Assembly (NCBI RefSeq): GCF_900111515.1
Contig: NZ_FOHS01000002.1
Coordinates: forward strand, 310,001 to 374,000
DNA: 64,000 nt
Direction: 5' to 3'
Source of the DNA: Hymenobacter actinosclerus
Lineage (GTDB): Bacteria > Bacteroidota > Bacteroidia > Cytophagales > Hymenobacteraceae
Part shown: piece by piece, positions 8,960 through 16,663 of the stretch
Position numbering within the stretch: position 1 is the first letter of the stretch
How the letters are laid out: each line of letters begins with the position of its first letter
Notes under the pieces: model-generated
What the model saw: only the letters and a program-made list of their open reading frames with translations
What the model was told of the DNA's origin: nothing
The model's database searches: none
Position numbers and translations under genes: made by a program

Positions 8960-9055
8960 ATGTCTGCTGCCCTGCTGCTTCCGCTGCTGACGGCCACCGG
9001 CCTTGCCGGCTTCTGGCTCTTCTACAAATCGGTCGACTTTTTCGACCACATCTAA
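8960..9055 (+). CDS. 31-residue membrane peptide at the head of the kdp genes
   Basis: A short ORF starting at the ATG at 8960: a hydrophobic segment of about 20 residues (LLLPLLTATGLAGFWLFY) followed by a charged end KSVDFFDHI. It is not KdpF, which is the next ORF, but has the same size and single-pass layout. It is 14 bp from kdpF and in the same direction. I do not recognise a named family; it may be a second small Kdp subunit or a leader peptide. Confidence 0.55.
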   Translation: MSAALLLPLLTATGLAGFWLFYKSVDFFDHI

Positions 9056-9069
9056 CCCGCTCCCTCGCC

Positions 9070-9150
9070 ATGATGATTGCCCTGCTGCTGCTCGGGCTGG
9101 CCACGTTCGCCTACCTCGGCTACGTGCTGCTGCGCCCGGAAAAATTCTAA
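9070..9150 (+). CDS. kdpF: KdpF, small subunit of the potassium ATPase
   Basis: 26 residues beginning MMIALLLLGLATFAYLGYVL and ending LRPEKF. One membrane segment plus the basic-Pro-Glu-basic-Phe ending is typical of KdpF, which stabilises the KdpABC complex in the inner membrane. Position just upstream of kdpA supports the call. It falls below most gene-finder length limits. Confidence 0.8.
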   Translation: MMIALLLLGLATFAYLGYVLLRPEKF

Positions 9151-9154
9151 TTCT

Positions 9155-9232
9155 GTTGCCAGTTTTCAGTTGCCAGCGCGCAACCCGCATCCTACTGAAA
9201 ACTGACAACCAAAAACCGCCAACTACCAACTG
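9155..9232. repeat. Inverted repeat between kdpF and kdpA
   Basis: GTTGCCAGTTTTCAG near 9157-9171 pairs with CTGAAAACTGACAAC near 9196-9210 with one mismatch, and further GTTGCCAG/ACCAACTG-type half sites flank it. It fills almost the whole 84-bp gap and could form a hairpin in the operon transcript. Confidence 0.65.
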
Positions 9233-9234
9233 AT

Positions 9235-10932
9235 ATGTCTGAACTTCTTGGCATTGCCGTCATCTTCGGCGCGACGGTGCTGCTGGCCATTCCGCTGGGC
9301 CGCTACCTGGCCACCGTGTACCGCGGCGACCGAAACTGGTCCGATTTCCTGGCGCCCCTGGAGCGCCTGCTGTTCCGCGCCGGCGGCATCGATGCCGGCC
9401 GGGGCATGAGCTGGCAGCAGCACCTGGGCGCTTTGCTCACCATCAACTTGGTGTGGTTTCTTTTCGCCCTGCTCGTGCTCTGCACCCAGGGCAGCCTGCC
9501 GCTCAACCCCGACGCCAACCCCTCAATGGCGCCCGATCTGGCGTTTAACACCGCTATTTCGTTTCTGGTGAACTGCAATTTGCAGCACTACTCGGGCGAG
9601 TCGGGCCTGTCGTACCTCTCGCAGGTGGTGGTCATTATGTTCCTGCAATTCGTGTCGGCCGCTACCGGTATGGCCGCCTGCGTGGTCGTGTTCAACGCCC
9701 TCAAGGAAGGCAGCACCGACAAGCTGGGCAACTTCTACGACTACTTCGTCAAGAGCCTCACGCGGGTGCTGCTGCCCATTTCGCTGCTCGTGGCGCTGGT
9801 GCTCGTGTTTCAGGGCACGCCCATGACGTTTGCCGGCAAGCAGCCGCTCATCACGCTGCAGGGCGACACCACGGCCGTGAGCCGCGGCCCGGTTGCCGCC
9901 ATGGTGGCCATCAAGGAGCTGGGCACCAACGGCGGCGGCTTCTTCGGGGCCAACTCGGCCCACCCGCTCGAAAACCCGACCTACCTCACCAACATGGTCG
10001 AGAACTTCGCGCTGGTCCTGATTCCGATGGCCATGGTGTTTGCCCTGGGCTTCTACCTCAGGCGCCGCCGGCTCTCCTATATGGTATTCGGGGTGATGAC
10101 GGCCGGTTTCTTCCTGCTGCTGGCCCCCACCGTTTACTACGAGATGCAGGGCAACCCCGCCATTGCCCGGATGGGCGCCGACATGCACCTGGGCGCCATG
10201 GAAGGCAAGGAAATCCGGCTGGGCGCGGCCGCCTCGGCCTACTGGGGCATCACCAACACCATCATCTCGTGCGGCTCGGTCAACTCCATGCACGACTCGC
10301 ACATGCCGATTTCGGGCCTGAGCGAGATGCTGGGCATGATGACCAACGCCTTTTATGGCGGGGTGGGCGTGGGCCTGCTCAACTTCTTCGTGTTCGTCAT
10401 CATTGCCGTGTTCATTTCGGGGCTGATGGTGGGGCGCACGCCCGAGCTGCTGGGCAAGAAGATTGAGGCCCGCGAGATGAAAATTGCCCTCATCGTGGCC
10501 CTGCTGCACCCCTTGATGATTCTGGCCGGCACGGCCCTGGCCGCCCACCTCTACGTGGGCAACCCCACCGAATACGCCGGCTGGCTGGCCAACCCCGGCT
10601 ACCATGGCTTCTCCGAAATGCTCTACGAGTACACCTCGGCCGCCGCCAACAACGGCTCGGGCTTCGAGGGCCTCGGCGACAACACGCCCTTCTGGAACAT
10701 CAGTACCGGCGTGGTTCTGCTGCTGAGCCGCTTTCTGCCCATCATCGGCCCGGTGGCCATAGCAGGCTTGCTGGCCCGCAAAAAGTACACCCCCGAAAGC
10801 GCCGGCACCCTGCGCGTCGACACGGCCACCTTCGGCCTGATGGTCTTCTTCGTCATCTGGATTATCGCCGCCCTGGCCTTCTTCCCCGCCCTGGCCCTGG
10901 GCCCCCTGGCCGAGCATTTCAGCATTTATTAA
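9235..10932 (+). CDS. kdpA: Potassium-transporting ATPase subunit A
   Basis: 565 residues, normal for KdpA, with about ten membrane segments. It forms the K+ channel-like path of the KdpFABC pump. Four pore-loop type segments are visible, including the FLVNCNLQHYSGESGLS region, TNGGGFFGANSAHPLENP, the SCGSVNSMHDS region and AAANNGSGFEGL, which together build the selectivity filter. The ATG at 9235 follows the palindromic gap after kdpF. Cotranscribed with kdpB and kdpC is expected, although the gaps here are unusually long and structured. Confidence 0.97.
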   Translation: MSELLGIAVIFGATVLLAIPLGRYLATVYRGDRNWSDFLAPLERLLFRAGGIDAGRGMSWQQHLGALLTINLVWFLFALLVLCTQGSLPLNPDANPSMAPDLAFNTAISFLVNCNLQHYSGESGLSYLSQVVVIMFLQFVSAATGMAACVVVFNALKEGSTDKLGNFYDYFVKSLTRVLLPISLLVALVLVFQGTPMTFAGKQPLITLQGDTTAVSRGPVAAMVAIKELGTNGGGFFGANSAHPLENPTYLTNMVENFALVLIPMAMVFALGFYLRRRRLSYMVFGVMTAGFFLLLAPTVYYEMQGNPAIARMGADMHLGAMEGKEIRLGAAASAYWGITNTIISCGSVNSMHDSHMPISGLSEMLGMMTNAFYGGVGVGLLNFFVFVIIAVFISGLMVGRTPELLGKKIEAREMKIALIVALLHPLMILAGTALAAHLYVGNPTEYAGWLANPGYHGFSEMLYEYTSAAANNGSGFEGLGDNTPFWNISTGVVLLLSRFLPIIGPVAIAGLLARKKYTPESAGTLRVDTATFGLMVFFVIWIIAALAFFPALALGPLAEHFSIY

Positions 10933-10937
10933 TGAAG

Positions 10938-11078
10938 AAGCTAGGAGCCAGAAGCTAGGAGCTAGAAGAGCGGTATTAATACGGTAAAAACCTGCTTTTC
11001 TATTCCTGGCTGCAACTGCCCTTTATGCGCTACAACTTCTAGCTCCAAGCTCCTAGCTTCTAACTCCTAGCTCCTCAA
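10938..11078. repeat. Large imperfect inverted repeat between kdpA and kdpB (family D)
   Basis: The left side reads GAAGCTAGGAGCCAGAAGCT and continues; the right side carries the reverse complement (CTTCTAGCTCC, AGCTCCTAGCTTC). Each arm also holds the motif AGCTAGGAG twice. It fills the 152-bp gap inside the operon. Shorter AGCTA-rich remnants lie at 13983-14006, 15270-15302 and 23238-23272. Confidence 0.75.
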
Positions 11079-11084
11079 AATCCC

Positions 11085-13127
11085 ATGTCTACTAAAAATT
11101 CTTTGTTCCAATCCGCGCTGGTGGGGCAGGCCGTGAAGCAGGCCTTCGTCAAGCTCGACCCGCGGGTGATGGTGCGCAACCCGGTCATGTTTACCGTGGA
11201 GCTGGGCACTGTGGTGATGCTGCTCGTCACGCTCGGGCTGCTCGTGCGGCCGGATGCCGCGCAGGGCAGCTTTGGCTACAACTTCACCGTGTTTATCGTC
11301 CTGCTGCTCACGCTGCTGTTCGCCAACTTCGCCGAGGCCATTGCCGAGGCGCGGGGCAAGGCCCAGGCCGAAAGCCTGCGCAAAACCCGCGAAGAAACCC
11401 CCGCCCGCCTCATCGATGAGCGCGGCGCCGAAAGCCGGGTATCGTCGTCGCAGCTGCGCAAGGGCCAGTTTTTCCTGGTCGAAGCCGGCGAAATCATCCC
11501 CACCGACGGCGAAATAGTGGAGGGGCTGGCCACCATCGACGAGTCGGCCATTACCGGCGAGTCGGCCCCGGTTATCCGCGAGGCCGGCGGCGACAAATCC
11601 AGCGTCACGGGCGGCACCCGGGTGCTGTCCGACCGCATAAAGGTGGTGGTGAGCACCGAGCCGGGCGAGTCGTTTCTGGATAAGATGATTGCGCTGGTGG
11701 AAGGGGCTTCGCGGCAGAAGACGCCCAACGAAATTGCCCTCACCATTCTGCTGGCCGGCTTTACGCTGGTCTTCATTATCGTCTGCCTCACGCTGCAGCC
11801 CTTCGCGGCTTACGCCAAAACGCCGATTGCGGTGGCCTCGTTCATTGCCTTGTTTGTATGCCTGATTCCGACTACCATCGGCGGGCTGCTCTCGGCCATC
11901 GGCATTGCCGGCATGGACCGCGCGCTGCGGGCCAACGTCATCACCAAGAGCGGCAAAGCCGTGGAAACGGCCGGCGACATCGACGTGCTGCTGCTCGACA
12001 AAACCGGTACCATCACCATCGGCAACCGCAAGGCCACCCACTTCTGGCCCGCGCCCGGCGTGGCCATGACGCGATTCACGGAACTGGTCGCCCTCAGCTC
12101 GCTCACCGACGAAACGCCCGAGGGCAAGAGCATCGTGGAGCTGGCCCGCGACAACAAAGTGGACCCCGCCCAGCTGCAAACCCGCCTGGCCGGGGCCGAG
12201 CTGATAAAGTTCACGGCCGAAACCCGCAGCAGCGGCGTCACGCTCTCCGACGGCACCAGCCTGCGCAAGGGCGCCGCCGATGCCATCCGCCGCCTCTCGG
12301 AAGCCGCCGGCCGCACCTATCCGGCCGAGGTGGCCACCCGGGTTTCCACGGTGGCCAGCAACGGCGGCACCCCGCTGGTGCTCAGCCAGAACGACGAGGT
12401 GCTGGGCGTAGTGGAGCTCCAGGACATCATCAAGCCCGGCATTCAGGAGCGGTTTGAGCGCCTGCGCCGCATGGGCATCAAAACCGTAATGGTGACCGGC
12501 GACAACCCGCTCACGGCCAGGTTTATTGCCGAAAAGGCCGGCGTTGATGACTTCATCGCCGAGGCCAAACCCGAGGACAAGATGCACTACATCCGGCGCG
12601 AGCAGGAGCAGGGCCGCCTGGTGGCCATGATGGGCGACGGCACCAACGACGCGCCCGCCCTGGCCCAGGCCGACGTGGGCGTGGCCATGAACTCGGGCAC
12701 CCAGGCCGCCAAAGAAGCTGGCAACATGGTCGACCTCGACAACGACCCCACCAAACTCATTGAGGTGGTCGAAATCGGCAAGCAGCTGCTCATGACCCGC
12801 GGCACGCTCACGACTTTCAGCATCGCCAACGACGTGGCCAAGTACTTTGCCATCGTGCCGGCGCTGTTCATGGTGGGCATTCCGGCCCTGGGGGCGCTCA
12901 ACATCATGGGCCTGCACTCGCCGCAGTCGGCCATCCTGAGCGCCGTGATTTTCAACGCCCTGCTGATTCCGGCGCTGGTGCCGCTGGCCCTGCGCGGGGT
13001 GGCCTACCAGCCGGTGGGCGCCTCGGCGCTGCTGCGCCGCAACCTGCTCATCTACGGCCTCGGCGGCGTGGTCGCGCCCTTCGTCGGCATCAAGCTGATT
13101 GACCTGGTGGTAGGGCTGTTCGTGTAA
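11085..13127 (+). CDS. kdpB: Potassium-transporting ATPase subunit B
   Basis: 680 residues, the normal KdpB length. P-type ATPase motifs: [11 protein letters not shown] (actuator, about residue 150), [14 protein letters not shown] (phosphorylated Asp near 306), [10 protein letters not shown] and [21 protein letters not shown], and the membrane end [16 protein letters not shown]. It hydrolyses ATP to drive K+ uptake through KdpA. The serine in TGES, the inhibitory phosphorylation site known in E. coli KdpB, is present. Downstream is a terminator-like stem and a second regulatory leader before kdpC. Confidence 0.97.
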   Translation: MSTKNSLFQSALVGQAVKQAFVKLDPRVMVRNPVMFTVELGTVVMLLVTLGLLVRPDAAQGSFGYNFTVFIVLLLTLLFANFAEAIAEARGKAQAESLRKTREETPARLIDERGAESRVSSSQLRKGQFFLVEAGEIIPTDGEIVEGLATIDESAITGESAPVIREAGGDKSSVTGGTRVLSDRIKVVVSTEPGESFLDKMIALVEGASRQKTPNEIALTILLAGFTLVFIIVCLTLQPFAAYAKTPIAVASFIALFVCLIPTTIGGLLSAIGIAGMDRALRANVITKSGKAVETAGDIDVLLLDKTGTITIGNRKATHFWPAPGVAMTRFTELVALSSLTDETPEGKSIVELARDNKVDPAQLQTRLAGAELIKFTAETRSSGVTLSDGTSLRKGAADAIRRLSEAAGRTYPAEVATRVSTVASNGGTPLVLSQNDEVLGVVELQDIIKPGIQERFERLRRMGIKTVMVTGDNPLTARFIAEKAGVDDFIAEAKPEDKMHYIRREQEQGRLVAMMGDGTNDAPALAQADVGVAMNSGTQAAKEAGNMVDLDNDPTKLIEVVEIGKQLLMTRGTLTTFSIANDVAKYFAIVPALFMVGIPALGALNIMGLHSPQSAILSAVIFNALLIPALVPLALRGVAYQPVGASALLRRNLLIYGLGGVVAPFVGIKLIDLVVGLFV

Positions 13128-13154
13128 TTCCACCAAGCCGTTCTGACTACCCCG

Positions 13155-13173
13155 CCGGGTCATTCTGACCCGG
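13155..13173 (+). terminator. Terminator-like stem between kdpB and kdpC
   Basis: CCGGGTCA (13155-13162) pairs with TGACCCGG (13166-13173), followed by only two T. It matches the terminator at 8796-8820 in sequence and in its place within the duplicated leader, and could attenuate read-through from kdpB into kdpC. Confidence 0.55.
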
Positions 13174-13223
13174 TTCGGGCCGCCCTTGCCAATTGCCTGG
13201 CACCGGCTGGTAATCCTTTCGAG

Positions 13224-13300
13224 CTGATAATCAGCCTGAACACCGCCCGGCGGCTGTGCCGACGGGGAATCGGGCCGGGATTGGCAATAAGAACTGTAGC
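13224..13300 (+). promoter_or_regulatory. Second copy of the kdp leader boxes, upstream of kdpC
   Basis: CTGATAATCAG (13224-13234), a perfect palindrome, is followed after 36 nt by cgggccgggattggcaa (13271-13287), identical over 17 nt to the box before the kdp genes. The sequence between the boxes is not conserved while the spacing is. TTGGCA is followed 8 nt later by TGTA, one base longer than in the first copy. kdpC starts 72 nt after the box. I infer an internal promoter with a regulator-binding site. Confidence 0.45.
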
Positions 13301-13359
13301 CGGCCGGTAGGCGCCGGCCCGTCATTTATTCCGGCCTTGCGCCGCTCAGTTTCAAGATC

Positions 13360-13923
13360 ATGAAAAACAACCTCGTTTCCGCTTTTCGATTGACGTTGGC
13401 CCTGCTCGTATTGTGCTGCGGCGTGTATCCGGCCCTGGTGTGGGGCGCGGCCCAGGTGGCGCCCGGTCAGGGCCAGGGCGTGCAGGTTGCCCATAAGGGC
13501 CGGGTGGTGGGCTTTCTGAACGTGGGCCAGAAGTTCGACCGGCCCGAGTACTTCAACTCCCGCCCCTCGGCCGTCGACTACCACGCCGACGGCTCGGGCG
13601 GCTCGAACAAAGGCCCCAGCAACCCCGCCTACCTGGCCGAAGTGCACACCCGCGTGGCGGCCTTCCTGGAGCAAAACCCCACCATCCGGCCCGGCCAGGT
13701 GCCGGTGGAGCTGGTCACGGCCAGCGGCTCGGGCCTCGACCCGCACCTCTCGCCAGCCGGGGCCTACACCCAGGTAGCGCGCGTGGCCCGGTTGCGCGGC
13801 CTGCCCGTGGCCAGGGTGCGGGCCCTGGTGGCCGCCCACGTGCAGGAGCCCATTTTCGTCCTGCTCGGCCCTTCAAAAGTCAACGTCCTGCAACTCAACC
13901 TGGCCCTGGATTCCCTGAAATAA
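13360..13923 (+). CDS. kdpC: Potassium-transporting ATPase subunit C
   Basis: 187 residues. One N-terminal membrane segment (LTLALLVLCCGVYPALVWG) followed by the soluble KdpC domain with FNSRPSAVDYHADGSGGSNKGPSNPAY, shown in part, and the PVELVTASGSGLDPHLSPAGA motif near residue 125, which are hallmarks of KdpC. It binds ATP cooperatively with KdpB in the pump complex. The 232-bp gap from kdpB, with its own regulatory boxes, is unlike the tight kdpBC spacing of most operons. Confidence 0.96.
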   Translation: MKNNLVSAFRLTLALLVLCCGVYPALVWGAAQVAPGQGQGVQVAHKGRVVGFLNVGQKFDRPEYFNSRPSAVDYHADGSGGSNKGPSNPAYLAEVHTRVAAFLEQNPTIRPGQVPVELVTASGSGLDPHLSPAGAYTQVARVARLRGLPVARVRALVAAHVQEPIFVLLGPSKVNVLQLNLALDSLK

Positions 13924-14007
13924 CCGCTGAATAGCTTCCCGCCTTTTTCGCAGAGAAATCGACCGGAAAAGACGGGCAGCCATCAGCTAACTGCTAGTAG
14001 CTAAAAA

Positions 14008-15108
14008 ATGAAAGCACTTCTCACGCTGAGCCTGGCCCTGCTGGCCGCCGGCGGGGCCTCGGCCCAGACTACTGCCGCCCCCGCCGACTCGGCGGCGCCC
14101 AATCCACTCACGGTTTACGGCTTCGTGGACGGCTACTACGGCTACGATTTCAAGTACGCGCCCACCAACACCCGGCCCGCGTTTCTGTACTCGCACAACC
14201 GCCAGAACGAGTTCACCATCAACCAGGGCCTGGTGGGCCTGCGCTACGACAACGGGCAGGTGCGCGGGGCCATCGGGCTGCACGCCGGCTCGTACCCGTC
14301 GGCCAACTACGCGGCCGAAGACCCGGTGCTGCGGCACATCTACGAGGGCTACGCCGGCTTCCGGCCGTTCAACAAAGCCTGGCTCGACGTGGGCATTTTC
14401 GCCTCGCACATCGGGTTTGAGTCGGCCCTGAGCAAGGACAACTGGACGCTGACCCGCTCGCTGATGGCCGAAAACTCGCCCTACTACGAGGCCGGCGCGC
14501 GCTTCACCTACGAAGTGGCCCCCAGGCTCACGCTCACCGGGCTGGTGCTCAACGGCTGGCAGAACATCCGCGAAACCAACCAGGGCAAGGCCCTCGGTAC
14601 GCAACTCCAGTGGCGGCCCACGGCCAAGCTGCTCATCAACTCCAGCACCTTTTACGGCAACGAGCAGCCCCCGGACTCGGTGCGCCGCCGCCGCTACTTC
14701 CACAACTTCTACGCCACCTACGCCGCCACGAGCCGCCTGAGTCTGGCGCTGGTGTTTGATGTGGGCAAGCAGGAAAGCGAGCGGCGCGGCGGCAAGGCCG
14801 ATACCTGGCACACCGGCGCGGCCTTCGTGCGCTACCAGCTGGCTCCGCAATGGTCGGCCACGGCCCGCGCCGAGTACTACCACGCCGACCGCGGCGTGCT
14901 CATCGGGTCGGGCTCGCCGCGCCCCGGCGACCCCGGTTTCCGGGTAAAAGCGGCCTCGCTCAACCTTGATTACGCCCCCGCGGCCAACGTGGTAGTTCGG
15001 GTAGAAGGCCGCCTGATGGACGCCAGACGGCCCATTTTCGAGCAGCGCAACAGCCGCAACGCCGACAGCTACGGCAACCTCACCAGCAGCATCGCGCTGT
15101 CTTTCTGA
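14008..15108 (+). CDS. Outer-membrane beta-barrel porin (OmpL-like)
   Basis: 366 residues with a signal peptide (LLTLSLALLAAGGASAQ, cleavage after the Ala-Gln-type site near residue 21). The rest alternates aromatic and polar residues and ends IALSF, a C-terminal Phe typical of outer-membrane barrels. The pattern LTVYGFVDGYYGYDF near the start and NQGLVGLRYD, LDVGIFASHIGFESALSKDNWTLTR in the middle match the putative porin family with OmpL-like barrel (bbp2). It lies between kdpC and kdpD, so it may admit potassium or other small solutes across the outer membrane under the same control. Confidence 0.82.
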   Translation: MKALLTLSLALLAAGGASAQTTAAPADSAAPNPLTVYGFVDGYYGYDFKYAPTNTRPAFLYSHNRQNEFTINQGLVGLRYDNGQVRGAIGLHAGSYPSANYAAEDPVLRHIYEGYAGFRPFNKAWLDVGIFASHIGFESALSKDNWTLTRSLMAENSPYYEAGARFTYEVAPRLTLTGLVLNGWQNIRETNQGKALGTQLQWRPTAKLLINSSTFYGNEQPPDSVRRRRYFHNFYATYAATSRLSLALVFDVGKQESERRGGKADTWHTGAAFVRYQLAPQWSATARAEYYHADRGVLIGSGSPRPGDPGFRVKAASLNLDYAPAANVVVRVEGRLMDARRPIFEQRNSRNADSYGNLTSSIALSF

Positions 15109-15123
15109 GTTGTTTGAATAAGA

Positions 15124-15250
15124 GAAAAGAACGAGTCATGCTGAGCGAAGTCGAAGCATCTCTACTGCAATGCTAACCCTAACAGTAAAGTAGCATTATA
15201 ACGAAGCGGTAGAGATGCTTCGACTTCGCTCAGCATGACTCGTTCTATTT
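15124..15250. repeat. Palindromic repeat family A, copy 2
   Basis: Arms of about 37 bp (15128-15164 and 15210-15246) are perfect inverted copies from AGAACGAGTCATGCTGAGCG to TCTCTA. It separates the porin from kdpD. Confidence 0.88.
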
Positions 15251-15309
15251 TCCTCCCTACCGCCCAAAAAAGCTAACAGCCAGCAGCTATCAGCTAAAAG
15301 CTTAAAAAA

Positions 15310-16464
15310 ATGGATGAGCGCGACGAGTCGGCCGAGCGGTTTCTGCGCCTGGTGCAGCAGCGGCGGCGCGGGCGGCTGAAGGTGTACCTGGGCCTGGCCG
15401 CCGGGGTGGGCAAAACCTACCGCCTGTTGCAGGAAGCCCACGAGCTGCGCCGCCAGGGCGTGCACGTGGTACTGGGCTACGTGGAAACCCACGGCCGCCC
15501 CGAAACCGTGGCCCAGGTGCGCGACCTGCCCGAGGTGCCCCGCAAAACGCTGTTCTACAAGGGCCGGGCGCTCGAAGAAATGGACCTGGAGGCCATCATC
15601 CAGCGCCGGCCGGCCGTGGTGGTGGTCGATGAGCTGGCCCACTCCAACGTGCCCGGCTCGAAAAACGAAAAGCGCTGGCAGGACGTGGAAGACCTGCTCA
15701 AAGCCGGTATTTCGGTGCTCACGGCCCTCAACGTGCAGCACCTGGAAAGCCTGCACGACCAGGTATTCAAAATAACCGGCACCGACGTAACCGAGCGGGT
15801 GCCCGACCAGGTGCTGCGCGAGGCCGACGAGGTGGTGAACGTGGACCTGACCGTGGGCGAGCTGCGCGCCCGGCTCGAAGAAGGCAAAATCTACGACCCG
15901 GCCAAGGTGCCGGTGGCGCTCAACAACTTCTTCCGGGCCGATAACCTCTTGCAGCTGCGGCGGCTGGCCGTGCGCGAAGTGGCCCAGCTGCTGGGCCAGC
16001 AGGTGGAAACCGAGGCCGGCGGCGCCGACCCCGTGCCGGCAGTGCGCCGCAACGCCGACCGCCTGCTGGCCTGCATCAACACCAACGAGCCGGCCGCCCG
16101 CGAAATCATCCGCAAAGCCTCGCGCCTGGCCCAGCAGCTGGGCGTGGCCACCTGGTACGTGCTGTATGTGCAAACCCGCCGCGAAGCCGCCGACCGCATC
16201 AACCTGGCCACCCAGCGCCACCTGCTGCGCAACCTGCAACTGGCCACCGAGCTGGGCGGCCAGATTCTGCGCGTGAAAAGCGACGACGTGGTTTCAGCGG
16301 TGCTCACTGTCGCCCGCGAAAAGGAAGCCACCCTGCTCATGTGCGGCATCACGGGCGACAAAACCGCCTGGCAGCGCCTGAGCCGCCGCGGCATCACCCA
16401 GGACCTCATCCGCGCCGTAGCCCGGCTGGAGCAGGACATGGACATGTACCTGGTGACGTATTGA
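15310..16464 (+). CDS. kdpD: KdpD-like sensor protein without histidine kinase domain
   Basis: 384 residues against about 900 in E. coli KdpD. Only the N-terminal cytoplasmic part is present: the KdpD domain with Walker-A-like GLAAGVGKTYRLLQEA (near residue 30), GYVETHGRPET, VVVDELAHSNVPGS and TALNVQHLESLHD, followed by a UspA-type domain (about 245-375). No membrane segments, dimerisation histidine or ATPase domain follow; the ORF stops with LVTY. It must work with another kinase, most simply the one encoded next. Known KdpD N-terminal domains bind ATP and, in some bacteria, cyclic di-AMP. The start ATG at 15310 follows an A-run. Confidence 0.92.
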   Translation: MDERDESAERFLRLVQQRRRGRLKVYLGLAAGVGKTYRLLQEAHELRRQGVHVVLGYVETHGRPETVAQVRDLPEVPRKTLFYKGRALEEMDLEAIIQRRPAVVVVDELAHSNVPGSKNEKRWQDVEDLLKAGISVLTALNVQHLESLHDQVFKITGTDVTERVPDQVLREADEVVNVDLTVGELRARLEEGKIYDPAKVPVALNNFFRADNLLQLRRLAVREVAQLLGQQVETEAGGADPVPAVRRNADRLLACINTNEPAAREIIRKASRLAQQLGVATWYVLYVQTRREAADRINLATQRHLLRNLQLATELGGQILRVKSDDVVSAVLTVAREKEATLLMCGITGDKTAWQRLSRRGITQDLIRAVARLEQDMDMYLVTY

Positions 16465-16497
16465 TTGGTAGTATTGAGACGTGAGAGAAAGAAGACC

Positions 16498-16622
16498 GTC
16501 ATGCTGAGCGCAGCGCAGCGAAGTCGAAGCATCTCTACCGCTTCGTTGTAGCGGTAACCAAGCGACAGGCTTACCATTGCGGTAGAGATGCTTCGACTCC
16601 GCTGCGCTGCGCTCAGCATGAC
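16498..16622. repeat. Palindromic repeat family A, copy 3
   Basis: Arms 16498-16541 and 16579-16622 match over about 44 bp from GTCATGCTGAGCGCAGCG to CTCTACCGC. It lies between the KdpD-like gene and the histidine kinase gene, so it breaks the sensor pair. Confidence 0.88.
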
Positions 16623-16663
16623 GAACCTTTTACCAACTCCCCAGGAAACCAAAGCCCCCAACC

